A stretch of 64,000 nucleotides of DNA. Origin: Bacteroidales bacterium (GTDB lineage Bacteria > Bacteroidota > Bacteroidia > Bacteroidales > WCHB1-69). Shown piece by piece: positions 41,964-50,973 of this stretch. Made by a program: the position numbers and the translations under genes. The notes under the pieces were generated by a model. It did not search any database. It was given only the letters and a program-made list of their open reading frames with translations, and had not been told where the DNA came from. Numbering within the stretch: the first letter of the stretch is position 1; every line of letters begins with the position of its first letter. The stretch covers positions 61,723-125,722 of the forward strand of contig JAFZXM010000059.1 of the NCBI GenBank assembly GCA_017616775.1, read 5' to 3'.

Positions 41964-43202
41964 ATGAAAAAATTTAGTATTCTTACCTTGGCAGCTTTAT
42001 TGGTAATGCCATTGGTATCTCAAGCACAAGAAAAAACAGAAGACGCCAAAACAGATAGCGGATATGTATTCAGTATAATAAAAGAAATACCTGTTACTTC
42101 CGTTAAAAATCAAAATCAAGCCGGCACATGCTGGTGCTACAGCGGTTTGGGATTCATCGAAGCCGAATTGTTACGTATGGGCAAAGGTGAATACGACCTT
42201 AGTGAAATGTATATCGTACACCACACCTACCAAGACAGGGCTATGGCTGCCGTCCGTACACACGGAGATGCCAGTTTCAGTCAAGGCGGTGCTTTCAGCG
42301 ATGTGATTTACGGTATGAAACATTACGGCCTGGTACCCGAACAAGAAATGCGCCCCGGCGTAATGTACGGAGACACCCTATCCAATCACAATGAGCTCAG
42401 CGCTCTTACCGATGCTATGGTAGCCGCCATTGCAAAAAACGATAAGCTGAAAAAATTACAAACCAACAAAGACAATGAAATGTTGTGGCAAAAGGCCGTA
42501 AAAGCCGTTCATGACATCTATTTGGGTGAATGTCCTGAAAAATTCACTTATAACGGCAAATCCTATACTCCGCAAAGTTTTTATGAAAGCTTGGGTTTAA
42601 ATCCCGACGATTATGTAGGTATCACATCTTATACCCATCATCCTTTTTACGAAGCTTTTCCTTTGGAAATACAAGACAATTGGAGACATAGCTTGTGCTA
42701 CAATGTTACACTTGATGAAATGATGCAGATAATGGACAATGCCATTGCCAATGGTTATACCGTTGCTTGGGGATCGGATGTGAGCGAACAAGGTTTCCGC
42801 ATGGGCGTACGCAAAGGTTTTTGTGTATTACCTGCCACCGATGCCGCCGCCACCAACCTTCAGGGCAGTGATATGGCTCATTGGACAGGCATGAGTGCCA
42901 AACAAATACAAGATGAAGCAGCCAAACACCCCACCCCTCAACGCTGGGTAACCCAAGAAGAACGTCAAACAGCTTATGACAACTGGGAAACCACCGATGA
43001 CCACGGCATGCTTATTTACGGCACCGCCAAAGACCAAATCGGCAATGAATATTATATGGTAAAAAACAGCTGGGGCGATTATGGCGATTATCACGGTATG
43101 TTTTATGCCAGCAAAGCTTTCGTGCGTTACAAAACCATGAATATAGTGGTGCATAAAGATGCTATTCCGAAAGATATCAAGAAAAAATTGAACATTAAAT
43201 AA
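41964..43202 (+). CDS. C1-family aminopeptidase, bleomycin-hydrolase/PepC-like, secreted
   Basis: 412 residues with a signal peptide (MKKFSILTLAALLVMPLVSQAQ). Papain-type triad: the Cys in NQNQAGTCWCYSG (about residue 57), the His in TTDDHGMLIYG and the Asn in MVKNSWG. The long insert between Cys and His fits the bleomycin-hydrolase branch rather than simple papains. It likely trims peptides in the periplasm, useful for a peptide-fermenting organism. Intracellular PepC enzymes have no signal peptide, so export is a notable difference. Confidence 0.92.
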   Translation: MKKFSILTLAALLVMPLVSQAQEKTEDAKTDSGYVFSIIKEIPVTSVKNQNQAGTCWCYSGLGFIEAELLRMGKGEYDLSEMYIVHHTYQDRAMAAVRTHGDASFSQGGAFSDVIYGMKHYGLVPEQEMRPGVMYGDTLSNHNELSALTDAMVAAIAKNDKLKKLQTNKDNEMLWQKAVKAVHDIYLGECPEKFTYNGKSYTPQSFYESLGLNPDDYVGITSYTHHPFYEAFPLEIQDNWRHSLCYNVTLDEMMQIMDNAIANGYTVAWGSDVSEQGFRMGVRKGFCVLPATDAAATNLQGSDMAHWTGMSAKQIQDEAAKHPTPQRWVTQEERQTAYDNWETTDDHGMLIYGTAKDQIGNEYYMVKNSWGDYGDYHGMFYASKAFVRYKTMNIVVHKDAIPKDIKKKLNIK

Positions 43203-43205
43203 AAT

Positions 43206-43238
43206 AAAAAAGGACTGAAACCGATTCAGTCCTTTTTT
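43206..43238. terminator. Bidirectional terminator between the C1 peptidase gene and ugd
   Basis: AAAAAAGGACTGAA (43206-43219) pairs with TTCAGTCCTTTTTT (43225-43238) around a 5-nt loop. It has A/T runs on both sides, between convergent genes. Confidence 0.85.
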
Positions 43239-43257
43239 TTAATCTCTTTGCTTCGCG

Positions 43258-44571
43258 CTAAAAACCTATGCCTTCGTAATAGAAACCCATGGAACGCAAT
43301 TCGTTGGCATCATAAATATTACGTCCGTCAAAGATAATTGCCTGTTTCATGGTTTTGCGTATGGTATCCCATACCGGCACCCTGAATTCTTTCCATTCCG
43401 TAACCACCACCAAAGCATCGGCATTGTTAACGGTGCTATACACATCTTCACAATAAGTGATACTGTTTCCCAATATTCTTTTGGCTTCCTGCATGGCAAT
43501 GGGGTCACATGCTTGCACTTTGCAACCGGCCTCCAACAATTTGTTGACAATAACTATAGACGGGGCTTCCCGCATGTCGTCTGTTTCCGGTTTGAAAGAC
43601 AATCCCCACAAGGCTATGGTTTTTCCTTTTATATCGCCTTTAAAATAACGGTTCAGCTTATGAAACAATACCGTTTTTTGATCTTCGTTCACCTCTTCCA
43701 CTGCCGATATAATACGCATTTTATGACCCGCATTTTCACCTATCCTGATCAATGCCTTTACATCTTTCGGAAAACAACTTCCTCCATAACCGCAACCTGC
43801 ATACAAGAATTTACTGCCTATACGGCTGTCTGATCCTATTCCTTTTCGCACCATATTTACATTGGCACCCACCTTTTCGCACAAATTGGCAATATCGTTC
43901 ATAAAACTGATACGGGTGGCCAACATGGCGTTGGCGGCATATTTTGTCATTTCCGCTGATGCAATATCCATGAATATTACCCTAAAATTATTCAATAAAA
44001 ACGGACGATACAAACGGGCCATTATTTCTTCCGCCTTTTTGCTTTCCACGCCTACCACCACCCTGTCGGGTTTCATAAAATCATTAACGGCATCGCCTTC
44101 TTTCAAAAATTCAGGATTGGAAGCCACGTCAAAAACTATGTCCAAACCTCTTTTGTCCAATTCTGCCTGAATAGTAGAACGTACTAATTGGGCCGTTCCT
44201 ACCGGAACGGTGCTTTTGGTAACCACCAGTTTGTAAGCTTTCATATGCTGACCTATGGTACGGGCCACCTCCAATACATATTGTAAATCCGCACTGCCAT
44301 CTTCATCCGGAGGAGTACCCACTGCGGTAAATATCACTTCCGCATCATCCAAACATGCTTGCAGGGAAGTGGAAAAATCCAAGCGGCCGGCCTTAACGTT
44401 TTTTTCCACTATTGCCTCCAAACCCGGTTCATATATAGGCAATATGCCTTTTTTAAGATTCTCTATTTTTTCTACATTCACATCTATACAGGTGGTGGGA
44501 ATACCCATTTCGGAAAAACAAGCACCCGTAACCAAACCCACATAACCTGTACCAACTATTAATGTTCTCAT
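43258..44571 (-). CDS. ugd: UDP-glucose 6-dehydrogenase
   Basis: Oxidises UDP-glucose to UDP-glucuronate with two NAD+ for polysaccharide synthesis. The 437 residues have the Rossmann start IVGTGYVGLVTGACF, TKSTVPVGTA, NPEFLKEGDAVNDF, PDRVVVG, the catalytic-Cys motif YAGCGYGGSCFPKD, and the C-terminal NAD region LSFKPETDDMREAPS. It stands alone with a TACCTTTG promoter element at 44649. It could also be a UDP-ManNAc-type dehydrogenase, but the Cys motif and length favour Ugd. Confidence 0.95.
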   Translation of the reverse strand: MRTLIVGTGYVGLVTGACFSEMGIPTTCIDVNVEKIENLKKGILPIYEPGLEAIVEKNVKAGRLDFSTSLQACLDDAEVIFTAVGTPPDEDGSADLQYVLEVARTIGQHMKAYKLVVTKSTVPVGTAQLVRSTIQAELDKRGLDIVFDVASNPEFLKEGDAVNDFMKPDRVVVGVESKKAEEIMARLYRPFLLNNFRVIFMDIASAEMTKYAANAMLATRISFMNDIANLCEKVGANVNMVRKGIGSDSRIGSKFLYAGCGYGGSCFPKDVKALIRIGENAGHKMRIISAVEEVNEDQKTVLFHKLNRYFKGDIKGKTIALWGLSFKPETDDMREAPSIVIVNKLLEAGCKVQACDPIAMQEAKRILGNSITYCEDVYSTVNNADALVVVTEWKEFRVPVWDTIRKTMKQAIIFDGRNIYDANELRSMGFYYEGIGF

Positions 44572-44648
44572 ATATGATATTTTTTAATTTTTTGCTTAAA
44601 ACAACTCTTATTATGAATGCAAATTGAAAATACAGGCAATTTGCAATG

Positions 44649-44656
44649 CAAAGGTA
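44649..44656 (-). promoter_or_regulatory. -7 promoter element of ugd
   Basis: TACCTTTG on the minus strand, 77 bp before the ugd start. Confidence 0.55.
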
Positions 44657-44710
44657 TAAAAAATTATGCTTGGGAAGAATAAAAACATGAAAAAAGAAAC
44701 AAAAAAATTA

Positions 44711-44718
44711 TATCTTTG
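44711..44718 (+). promoter_or_regulatory. -7 promoter element of the subtilase gene
   Basis: TATCTTTG precedes the ATG at 44854 with a leader of about 130 nt. Confidence 0.5.
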
Positions 44719-44853
44719 CAAAGTATTTTATGTTGTTCCTGTTCTAAACAGGGCATATGTTATAAATAGTCAATGTTATTGATATCATAATGAAATCATG
44801 TTGGGATGACACAACATCCCTTCTTTTGTACAAAAGTGAATAATTATATTGCA

Positions 44854-47568
44854 ATGAAAAAAGTATTTTTACTTATCCTTACCGTTTTAACAATATTTCA
44901 TGCTAATGTTATAGCTCAAAATACGGTAGAAAACACCTATATCATAAAGCTTAAACCCGAATACCGGAACTTGTTTCAACACAAAAGCATTTCTTCTTTA
45001 ACAGATGACGAATATGCCGTGCTCACCCCCACCTTTCCCCATCATAAAGCCTTAATGCAAAAATCGGACAAGCGTATGGTTGACCTTTCGCTTATTTACA
45101 CTTTGGTAACCGATAAAAACAACATACAACAGCTGCTCCAAACCGGCTATTTTGAATATGTCCAGCCCAAATACGCACATCAAAACCTGCTGGTTCCCAA
45201 CGATGAATTAATAAGCAACCAATGGCATTTAAACGCTATTAAAGCTTTTGACGCCTGGGATATATGTACAGGCGATACCAATGTGGTAATAGGCATATCC
45301 GATTCCGGAATAGATACAGCCGTACACGACATTACCGATAATATCAAATACAATTACAACGATCCTGTTGACGGCATTGATAATGACAATGACGGCTTTA
45401 CGGATAATTTTTGGGGATGGAACACTGCCACCAACGATAATAATATTTACAAGGTGGTTATTCATGGTACTTTTGTTGCCGGATTATCCTCTTCCGTTAC
45501 AGACAATAACAGCAAGTTAGCCGGTGTGGGTTATCATTGTAAATTTTTACCCGTATGCAACCAAACGGCAAGTTTGGGTATCACCGGAGGCTATGAATCT
45601 ATTGTTTACGCTGCCGACCATGGATGCAATATCATCAATTGTTCATGGGGAGGCGTATCACCCTATGACCAATTCGGACAAGATGTGATTAACTATGCCA
45701 CTTTTAATCGCGGCGCCCTGGTGGTGGCCGCTGCCGGCAACACCAATGCCCGGCTTTCATTCTATCCGGCGGCTTTCGACAATGTGCTCAGCGTTGCCGC
45801 CACCAACAGTAACGATGAAAAAGCAAACTTCTCCACCTACGATTATTCCGTAGATATTGCCGCTCCGGGCAAAGCTGTTTATTCCTGCACGGGCAATACT
45901 TACGGCACCTCCGACGGCACCTCCTTTTCCGCTCCCATAGTGTCCGGCGTTGCCGCATTGGTAAAATCCTATTATCCGTCTTTTACCCCACAACAGATTA
46001 TTCACAGACTTAAAGCTACCGCCGATATTATTGACACCATTCCCGCCAACACCGATTATGCGGGTATGCTGGGCAGCGGCAGAATCAACGCCTACAGAGC
46101 CCTTACCGATACACTAATGCCGTCTGTGGAATGGCATCATATCACCTATAATCAAGATGTTAAAAACACCGGCGACACCATTGCCGTCTGTGGCGTTTTC
46201 ACCAATTATCTGGCAACGGGCACAAATATAAAAGCAATAATAGAACCGCTCACCCCCGGGGTTACCTTGCTTTCCAACAGCATAAACTTAGGCCTAATGT
46301 CCACTTTGCAAGATGACACTTTATCCGCCCCCGTGTGCCTTACGCTTAACGATACACTTTCCGAAAGCCTGACCATAATATTGAAAATATCCTATTTTGA
46401 CGATACCGTCTTTTTAAACACCCAATATGTGTCATTATATTTTTCTCCGTGCATTACCATGAATGTTAACGAACAAATATGCACCGTTACCGGTAACGGA
46501 CGTTTGGGTTATGATGATATTTTTTACCGGCACGGACAAGGATTGCACCACTATACCCAATCTCAAACCATGCTCTCTTTCGGCAGTTTCATGTTCGGAA
46601 CCAACTCCACACATATATCGGACAATATTGCAGGAACAGACCATGACAAAGAAATGAAAACTTTGGTTTTACCGCATATCATCAAAGATTCTGCAAGAGC
46701 GGATATGCAAATAGAAAGTATTTTTAACGACGACTATGCCGGCAACACCAAACTCGGCATTCAAGTACAACATACCGCCTTTGCCTGGACCTGCGATTCT
46801 ATCAACAAAACCATTATTCATCAATATGTGATGACCAACAAATCCGACAATCCCGTCAATCAGTTATATGCTGCCCTGTATATGGATTGGGATATAGGTA
46901 TTTCTTCATGCAACAGAATACAATACGACGAAAACTGTCGCATGAGCTATATTTCCCCTATTTACGACGGTATGTTTGCCGGCGTCAAATTCCTGTCTCC
47001 CTATAGTACTAAAACATATGCTTTTGATAAAAACGGCAACAATTTAAGTATGAACATATCCAATGGCATAACCGACCTGCAAAAATACAACGCAATGACA
47101 ACCAACAGATTAGAAGCAGGCATGAATACTTATGGAAATGATGTTTCATTGATGAGCACTTACGGTCCGTTCAATTTGGCATCCGGAGATACGGTGAGAA
47201 TAGCATATGCAATTATCATCGGTGACCATTTAAACGAATTGCGGAACAATGCCATAGCGGCACAATCCGTCTTTGACACCCTGTATTCGGAAATTCCCGG
47301 TGAAGATACTACAAGTGTGGCAAACGGAGAATGGGAAATGAACTGCAAAATATTTCCCCAACCGGCAAATAACCACCTTTTTGTTTATACACCGTCACCC
47401 ATGTACAAAGCCATGATATATGACATCACGGGAAAACTGATAGATCAACACCATAACTTATACCAAAACCTGTGGAATATTGATGTCAGCTGTTTACCTG
47501 CGGGTATGTATGTGATAAAAATATTTACACCTGCAAAAATTTTTATACAAAAATTTGTCAAAGAATAG
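44854..47568 (+). CDS. Subtilisin-like S8 protease with T9SS sorting domain
   Basis: 904 residues. I chose the ATG at 44854 because it starts directly with a signal peptide (MKKVFLLILTVLTIFHANVIAQ); an ATG at 44806 would add 16 residues in front. A short propeptide-like region is followed by the S8 domain with Asp in GISDSGIDT, His in IHGTFVAG and Ser in DGTSFSAPIVSG (about residues 148-440). A long beta-rich region and a final type A T9SS domain (IFPQPANNHLFVY, MIYDITGKL, GMYVIKIF) complete it. It should be a secreted or cell-surface protease, useful for protein feeding. It is not in an operon. Confidence 0.93.
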   Translation: MKKVFLLILTVLTIFHANVIAQNTVENTYIIKLKPEYRNLFQHKSISSLTDDEYAVLTPTFPHHKALMQKSDKRMVDLSLIYTLVTDKNNIQQLLQTGYFEYVQPKYAHQNLLVPNDELISNQWHLNAIKAFDAWDICTGDTNVVIGISDSGIDTAVHDITDNIKYNYNDPVDGIDNDNDGFTDNFWGWNTATNDNNIYKVVIHGTFVAGLSSSVTDNNSKLAGVGYHCKFLPVCNQTASLGITGGYESIVYAADHGCNIINCSWGGVSPYDQFGQDVINYATFNRGALVVAAAGNTNARLSFYPAAFDNVLSVAATNSNDEKANFSTYDYSVDIAAPGKAVYSCTGNTYGTSDGTSFSAPIVSGVAALVKSYYPSFTPQQIIHRLKATADIIDTIPANTDYAGMLGSGRINAYRALTDTLMPSVEWHHITYNQDVKNTGDTIAVCGVFTNYLATGTNIKAIIEPLTPGVTLLSNSINLGLMSTLQDDTLSAPVCLTLNDTLSESLTIILKISYFDDTVFLNTQYVSLYFSPCITMNVNEQICTVTGNGRLGYDDIFYRHGQGLHHYTQSQTMLSFGSFMFGTNSTHISDNIAGTDHDKEMKTLVLPHIIKDSARADMQIESIFNDDYAGNTKLGIQVQHTAFAWTCDSINKTIIHQYVMTNKSDNPVNQLYAALYMDWDIGISSCNRIQYDENCRMSYISPIYDGMFAGVKFLSPYSTKTYAFDKNGNNLSMNISNGITDLQKYNAMTTNRLEAGMNTYGNDVSLMSTYGPFNLASGDTVRIAYAIIIGDHLNELRNNAIAAQSVFDTLYSEIPGEDTTSVANGEWEMNCKIFPQPANNHLFVYTPSPMYKAMIYDITGKLIDQHHNLYQNLWNIDVSCLPAGMYVIKIFTPAKIFIQKFVKE

Positions 47569-47652
47569 GCTATATAAACAAAAAAATGACTATCTTCGTA
47601 TTTTGAAATATATAGAATCATTAACAATAAACATAATATTAATATCAAGATT

Positions 47653-48849
47653 ATGAAAATTTTAGTTTTGAATTGCGGAAGTTCGTCCATCAAATATCAA
47701 TTGATAGACATGAGCAATAATGCCAAAGTAATGGCCAAAGGTCTTTTGGAACGTATAGGTCTTGAAATGGGTGAATTCACTCACAAATACCATGGAGAGA
47801 AACACTATGAGCAACTGCCTATTCCGGATCATGTGGCAGGTATCAATTTGGTGTTAAAAGCTTTAACCGACGCCAAAATGGGTGTTATCAGTGATTTGAA
47901 AGAAATCAACGCCGTAGGTCACCGTGTAGCTCACGGCGGAGAAAAATTCTCTCAGAGTGTAGTGATTTCCGAAGAGGTAATCAAAGAAATAGAAAAGTTG
48001 AAAGATATTGCTCCGTTGCACATTCCCGGCAGCGTGGCCGGCATACGTGCCATGCAAAAAGTATTGCCCGATGTGCCCATGACTGCCGTATTTGACACAT
48101 CTTTCCATTTGACCATGCCGGCTGAATCGTATTTATATGCCGTTCCTTACGAATATTATGAAAAATACCGTCTCCGCCGCTACGGATTCCACGGTACCAG
48201 CCATAAATATGTAGCGGAAAATGCTGCCAAAATGATAGGCAAAGATTGGAAAAATATGAAAATCATCACCTGTCACTTGGGAAGCGGTGCCTCCATTGCC
48301 GCCATTAAAAACGGCCAATCGGTTGACACCTCCATGGGATTTACTCCACTGGAAGGTTTGGTAATGGGCAGCCGCTGCGGCGATATGGACCCCGGTGCTC
48401 TCATCTATTTGGCAGAGAAAGAAAATCTGGACATGAAAACATTGAATACCATTCTCAACAAAAAATCGGGACTGGTAGGTATCAGCGGCGGCAAACAAGA
48501 TATGCGTGACGTGCGCGCAGGCAGAGATGCCGGTGATGAACGCAGTACCTATGCATTCAACATGTTTTCCCACAGAGTTAAAAAATATATAGGAGCTTAC
48601 ACTGCCATTATGAACGGTGTGGATATGGTGGTGATGACAGGCGGTATAGGAGAAAATGCCTGGTTTATGCGTGAACCTATCCTTTCTGATATGGAATTCT
48701 TAGGCATCAGTATTGACAAGGCCACCAACGAAGCCACCGTAGGCGATGCCCGCGTTATATCCACCCCCGATTCCAAAGTGACTGTGGTGGTATTCCCAAC
48801 CGATGAAGAGTTGGTAATAGCACAAGACACCTTGAAATTGGTAAAATAG
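47653..48849 (+). CDS. ackA: Acetate kinase
   Basis: AckA makes ATP from acetyl phosphate at the end of acetate fermentation. The 398 residues show LNCGSSSIKYQLID, the catalytic region DTSFHLTMP, RYGFHGTSHKYV, HLGSGASIAAIKNGQSVDTSMG and GGIGENAWFMRE. pta, its usual neighbour, is not adjacent. It is consistent with an anaerobic fermentative organism. A convergent terminator follows. Confidence 0.97.
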   Translation: MKILVLNCGSSSIKYQLIDMSNNAKVMAKGLLERIGLEMGEFTHKYHGEKHYEQLPIPDHVAGINLVLKALTDAKMGVISDLKEINAVGHRVAHGGEKFSQSVVISEEVIKEIEKLKDIAPLHIPGSVAGIRAMQKVLPDVPMTAVFDTSFHLTMPAESYLYAVPYEYYEKYRLRRYGFHGTSHKYVAENAAKMIGKDWKNMKIITCHLGSGASIAAIKNGQSVDTSMGFTPLEGLVMGSRCGDMDPGALIYLAEKENLDMKTLNTILNKKSGLVGISGGKQDMRDVRAGRDAGDERSTYAFNMFSHRVKKYIGAYTAIMNGVDMVVMTGGIGENAWFMREPILSDMEFLGISIDKATNEATVGDARVISTPDSKVTVVVFPTDEELVIAQDTLKLVK

Positions 48850-48874
48850 TAGTTATACTTTATATGATTATAAG

Positions 48875-48898
48875 AAAAGTTGCTTTCGGGCAACTTTT
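48875..48898. terminator. Terminator between ackA and sufT
   Basis: AAAAGTTGC (48875-48883) pairs with GCAACTTTT (48890-48898) around TTTCGG, followed by more Ts on the plus strand and As on the other side. It can serve both convergent genes. Confidence 0.8.
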
Positions 48899-48906
48899 TT
48901 TTATTT

Positions 48907-49230
48907 TTAAAACAACAAGCCTAATTCCAATTTGGCTTCATCGCTCATCATATCCATATCCCATACGGGCTCAAAAGTAATTTCCACTTCTGCCGACTTT
49001 ATTTGGGGAACGGACATTACTTTTGTTTTTACCTCCTCAGGAAGCGATTCTGCCACAGGACAATTGGGTGCTGTAAGCGTCATTAAAATATATGCATGGT
49101 TGTCAGCATCTACACTCACCTTGTATATTAAACCCATATCCCATATATTTACAGGCATTTCCGGATCGTAAACGGTTTTAAGCACCTCTATTACCTGTAA
49201 TTCTGCCGGAGAAAATTTCAATATATCCAT
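48907..49230 (-). CDS. SufT/MIP18-type iron-sulfur assembly factor (DUF59)
   Basis: 107 residues from the ATG at 49230 (MDILKFSPAEL); a start at 49257 would overlap the sufE gene by 26 nt and is less likely. DUF59 features are VYDPEMPVNIWDMGLIYKV, LMTLTAPNCPVAESLPEEV and EITFEPVWDMDMMSDEAK. The Cys in APNCPVAE is the conserved one. The family helps mature Fe-S proteins. It is the last gene of the aroC-sufE-sufT operon. Confidence 0.93.
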   Translation of the reverse strand: MDILKFSPAELQVIEVLKTVYDPEMPVNIWDMGLIYKVSVDADNHAYILMTLTAPNCPVAESLPEEVKTKVMSVPQIKSAEVEITFEPVWDMDMMSDEAKLELGLLF

Positions 49231-49231
49231 A

Positions 49232-49648
49232 TTACTTGTTTTGATAAGCCAATGCATACACTTTTATCTGCTTTATCATGGACAACAAACCGTTGCTGCG
49301 GGTAGGAGACAAATGTGAGGTGAGTCCGATGGTATCAATATAACTTAAATCCGCATCCAATATTTCCTGCGGAGTACGACCGGACAACACTCTTATAAGC
49401 AAATATATAATTCCTTTGGTGATGATGGCATCGCTATCCGCTTTGAATTGTAATTTGCCGTTCTCATAATCGGCTTGCAGCCAAACATTTGACTGACAAC
49501 CTTCTATCAAATATTGATCTTGTCTATATGCCTCTTCTATGGTTGGTAACGATTTTCCCAACTCTATGATATACGCATATTTATCCATCCAATCGTCAAA
49601 ATAGGAAAATTCTTCTATTATTTTTTCCGCTTCTTCTTTTGTGGTCAT
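49232..49648 (-). CDS. sufE: SufE-family cysteine desulfuration protein
   Basis: 138 residues. SufE takes sulfur from SufS and passes it to the SufBCD scaffold. Visible features are IIEEFSYFDDWMDKYAYIIELG, the sulfur-carrying Cys in IEGCQSNVWL (about residue 50), and SDAIITKGIIYLLIRVLSGRTPQEI. Its start overlaps the aroC stop by 4 nt. The Suf operon proper is not in the window. Confidence 0.95.
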   Translation of the reverse strand: MTTKEEAEKIIEEFSYFDDWMDKYAYIIELGKSLPTIEEAYRQDQYLIEGCQSNVWLQADYENGKLQFKADSDAIITKGIIYLLIRVLSGRTPQEILDADLSYIDTIGLTSHLSPTRSNGLLSMIKQIKVYALAYQNK

Positions 49649-50697
49649 TTTGAATATGCTTTAAATTCTAAAATCTTGTCTGTCAGGCACAATGCCGTCA
49701 TCGCTTCCACCACCGGCAGCACGCGCGGACAAAGGCAGATGTCGTGCCGTCCTTTTGCCTGCAATGTGGCCGCATGTCCGTTTATATCCACTGTGGGTTG
49801 GTCTTGCATTAAAGTGGGTATCGGCTTGAAGGTGACGGTGAAATAAACCGGCTCGCCGGTGGAAATGCCCGCCGTAATGCCTCCCGAATAATTGTGTTCG
49901 GTGGAGAAATCGCTTTTGTACAAATCATTTACACGGCTGCCATAGCTATGGGCAAATTCGCTTCCCAAACCCAATTCAAAGGCTTTGGCGGCATTGATGC
50001 TCAGCATGGCTTTGGCCAAGTCGGCGGAGAGTTTGTCAAATATCGGTTCGCCAATTCCGACAGGCACCCCTGTTGCCACACAGCCTACCTTACAACCCAC
50101 ACTGTCGCCACGTTGCCTGCAGTCGTCTAAAACGGCCTGCATGCGGGCGGCCTGTTCCTGATCGGGACAATGCAAAAGGTTGTCTTTGGCGGAAGACAAT
50201 TCCGCATAAGGAAAACCTTCCGTTTTGACATTCCCTATTTGCAAGGTGTATGCTTCTATGTGAATGTGCTGTTGTTCCAAATATTGCATGGCGATGCAGC
50301 CCGCCACCACTCTGGCAGCCGTTTCCCTGCCGGAAGCGCGACCGCTGCCTTGATGGTCAAACAGACCGTATTTCTGCCAATAGACATAGTGTGCGTGTGA
50401 GGGTTTTAGCAAAAATTCTTCCTGCCGGTAATCCTCCGGACGCATATCGCGGTTGGGGATTAAAAATGCTATCGGCGTGCCTGTGGTGATGCCGTTCAGC
50501 AATCCTGACAGCCAAATTGTTTCGTTCGCTTCTTGTCGCAAGGAGGAAGATTGCCGTTGGCGGAGCTTTTCTTCTATCTGCTGCATGTTGATGTGCATGC
50601 CGGCAGGACAGCCGTCTATAACGCCTCCAACTGCCTTACCGTGCGATTCCCCAAAGGTGGTTACACGAAATATCTTGCCAAAAGTATTGCCTGCCAT
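49645..50697 (-). CDS. aroC: Chorismate synthase
   Basis: AroC removes phosphate from EPSP to make chorismate, using reduced FMN, in aromatic amino-acid synthesis. The 350 residues show TFGESHGKAVGGVIDGCPAG, RRQSS-type QRQSSSLRQEANE, RPSHAHY-type KPSHAHYVYWQKYG, GSGRASGRETAARVVAG and HAATLQAKGRHDICLCPRV. It heads the aroC-sufE-sufT operon; a TATCTTTG element lies 19 bp upstream. Confidence 0.96.
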   Translation of the reverse strand: MAGNTFGKIFRVTTFGESHGKAVGGVIDGCPAGMHINMQQIEEKLRQRQSSSLRQEANETIWLSGLLNGITTGTPIAFLIPNRDMRPEDYRQEEFLLKPSHAHYVYWQKYGLFDHQGSGRASGRETAARVVAGCIAMQYLEQQHIHIEAYTLQIGNVKTEGFPYAELSSAKDNLLHCPDQEQAARMQAVLDDCRQRGDSVGCKVGCVATGVPVGIGEPIFDKLSADLAKAMLSINAAKAFELGLGSEFAHSYGSRVNDLYKSDFSTEHNYSGGITAGISTGEPVYFTVTFKPIPTLMQDQPTVDINGHAATLQAKGRHDICLCPRVLPVVEAMTALCLTDKILEFKAYSK

Positions 50698-50716
50698 ATT
50701 TCTTTTTAATACTTTG

Positions 50717-50724
50717 CAAAGATA
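50717..50724 (-). promoter_or_regulatory. -7 promoter element of aroC
   Basis: TATCTTTG on the minus strand, 19 bp upstream of the aroC start. Confidence 0.6.
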
Positions 50725-50796
50725 GCATTTTTATTCCGATTGGATGGCATACCGTCCTTTCAGATATTTTATCCGCCGTTGGCACTAAAAGCATGT

Positions 50797-50860
50797 TTGC
50801 CTTGCCGGATTTGAACCAACAATGTGTTTTTCAATAACATAATCGACATGTTTGTTAATA
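50797..50860 (-). other. tRNA-like remnant (T arm and part of an anticodon arm)
   Basis: On the minus strand, GTTGG-TTCAAAT-CCGGC (50804-50820) is a correct 5-7-5 tRNA T arm, followed by a 7-nt stretch and an A like an acceptor 3' half. Further 5' an AACAT-N7-ATGTT arm is possible. There is no D arm, no matching 5' acceptor strand and no CCA. It is not a working tRNA; it may be a relic or an old attachment site, or chance. Confidence 0.35.
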
Positions 50861-50917
50861 AAATTCCATAAAATCAACATTTGTAAAAAAAAATCGGATA
50901 AATTTGCTGTTTTCCTG

Positions 50918-50947
50918 TTTGATGATAACAAAAAATTTGTACCTTTG
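50918..50947 (+). promoter_or_regulatory. Complete -33/-7 promoter of the coiled-coil protein and trxA
   Basis: TTTG (50918-50921), an 18-bp spacer, then TACCTTTG (50940-50947). This is the most complete match to the Bacteroidota promoter in the window. The ATG at 50974 follows. Confidence 0.7.
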
Positions 50948-50973
50948 CCAAATAATTTAAAACTATTATACCT

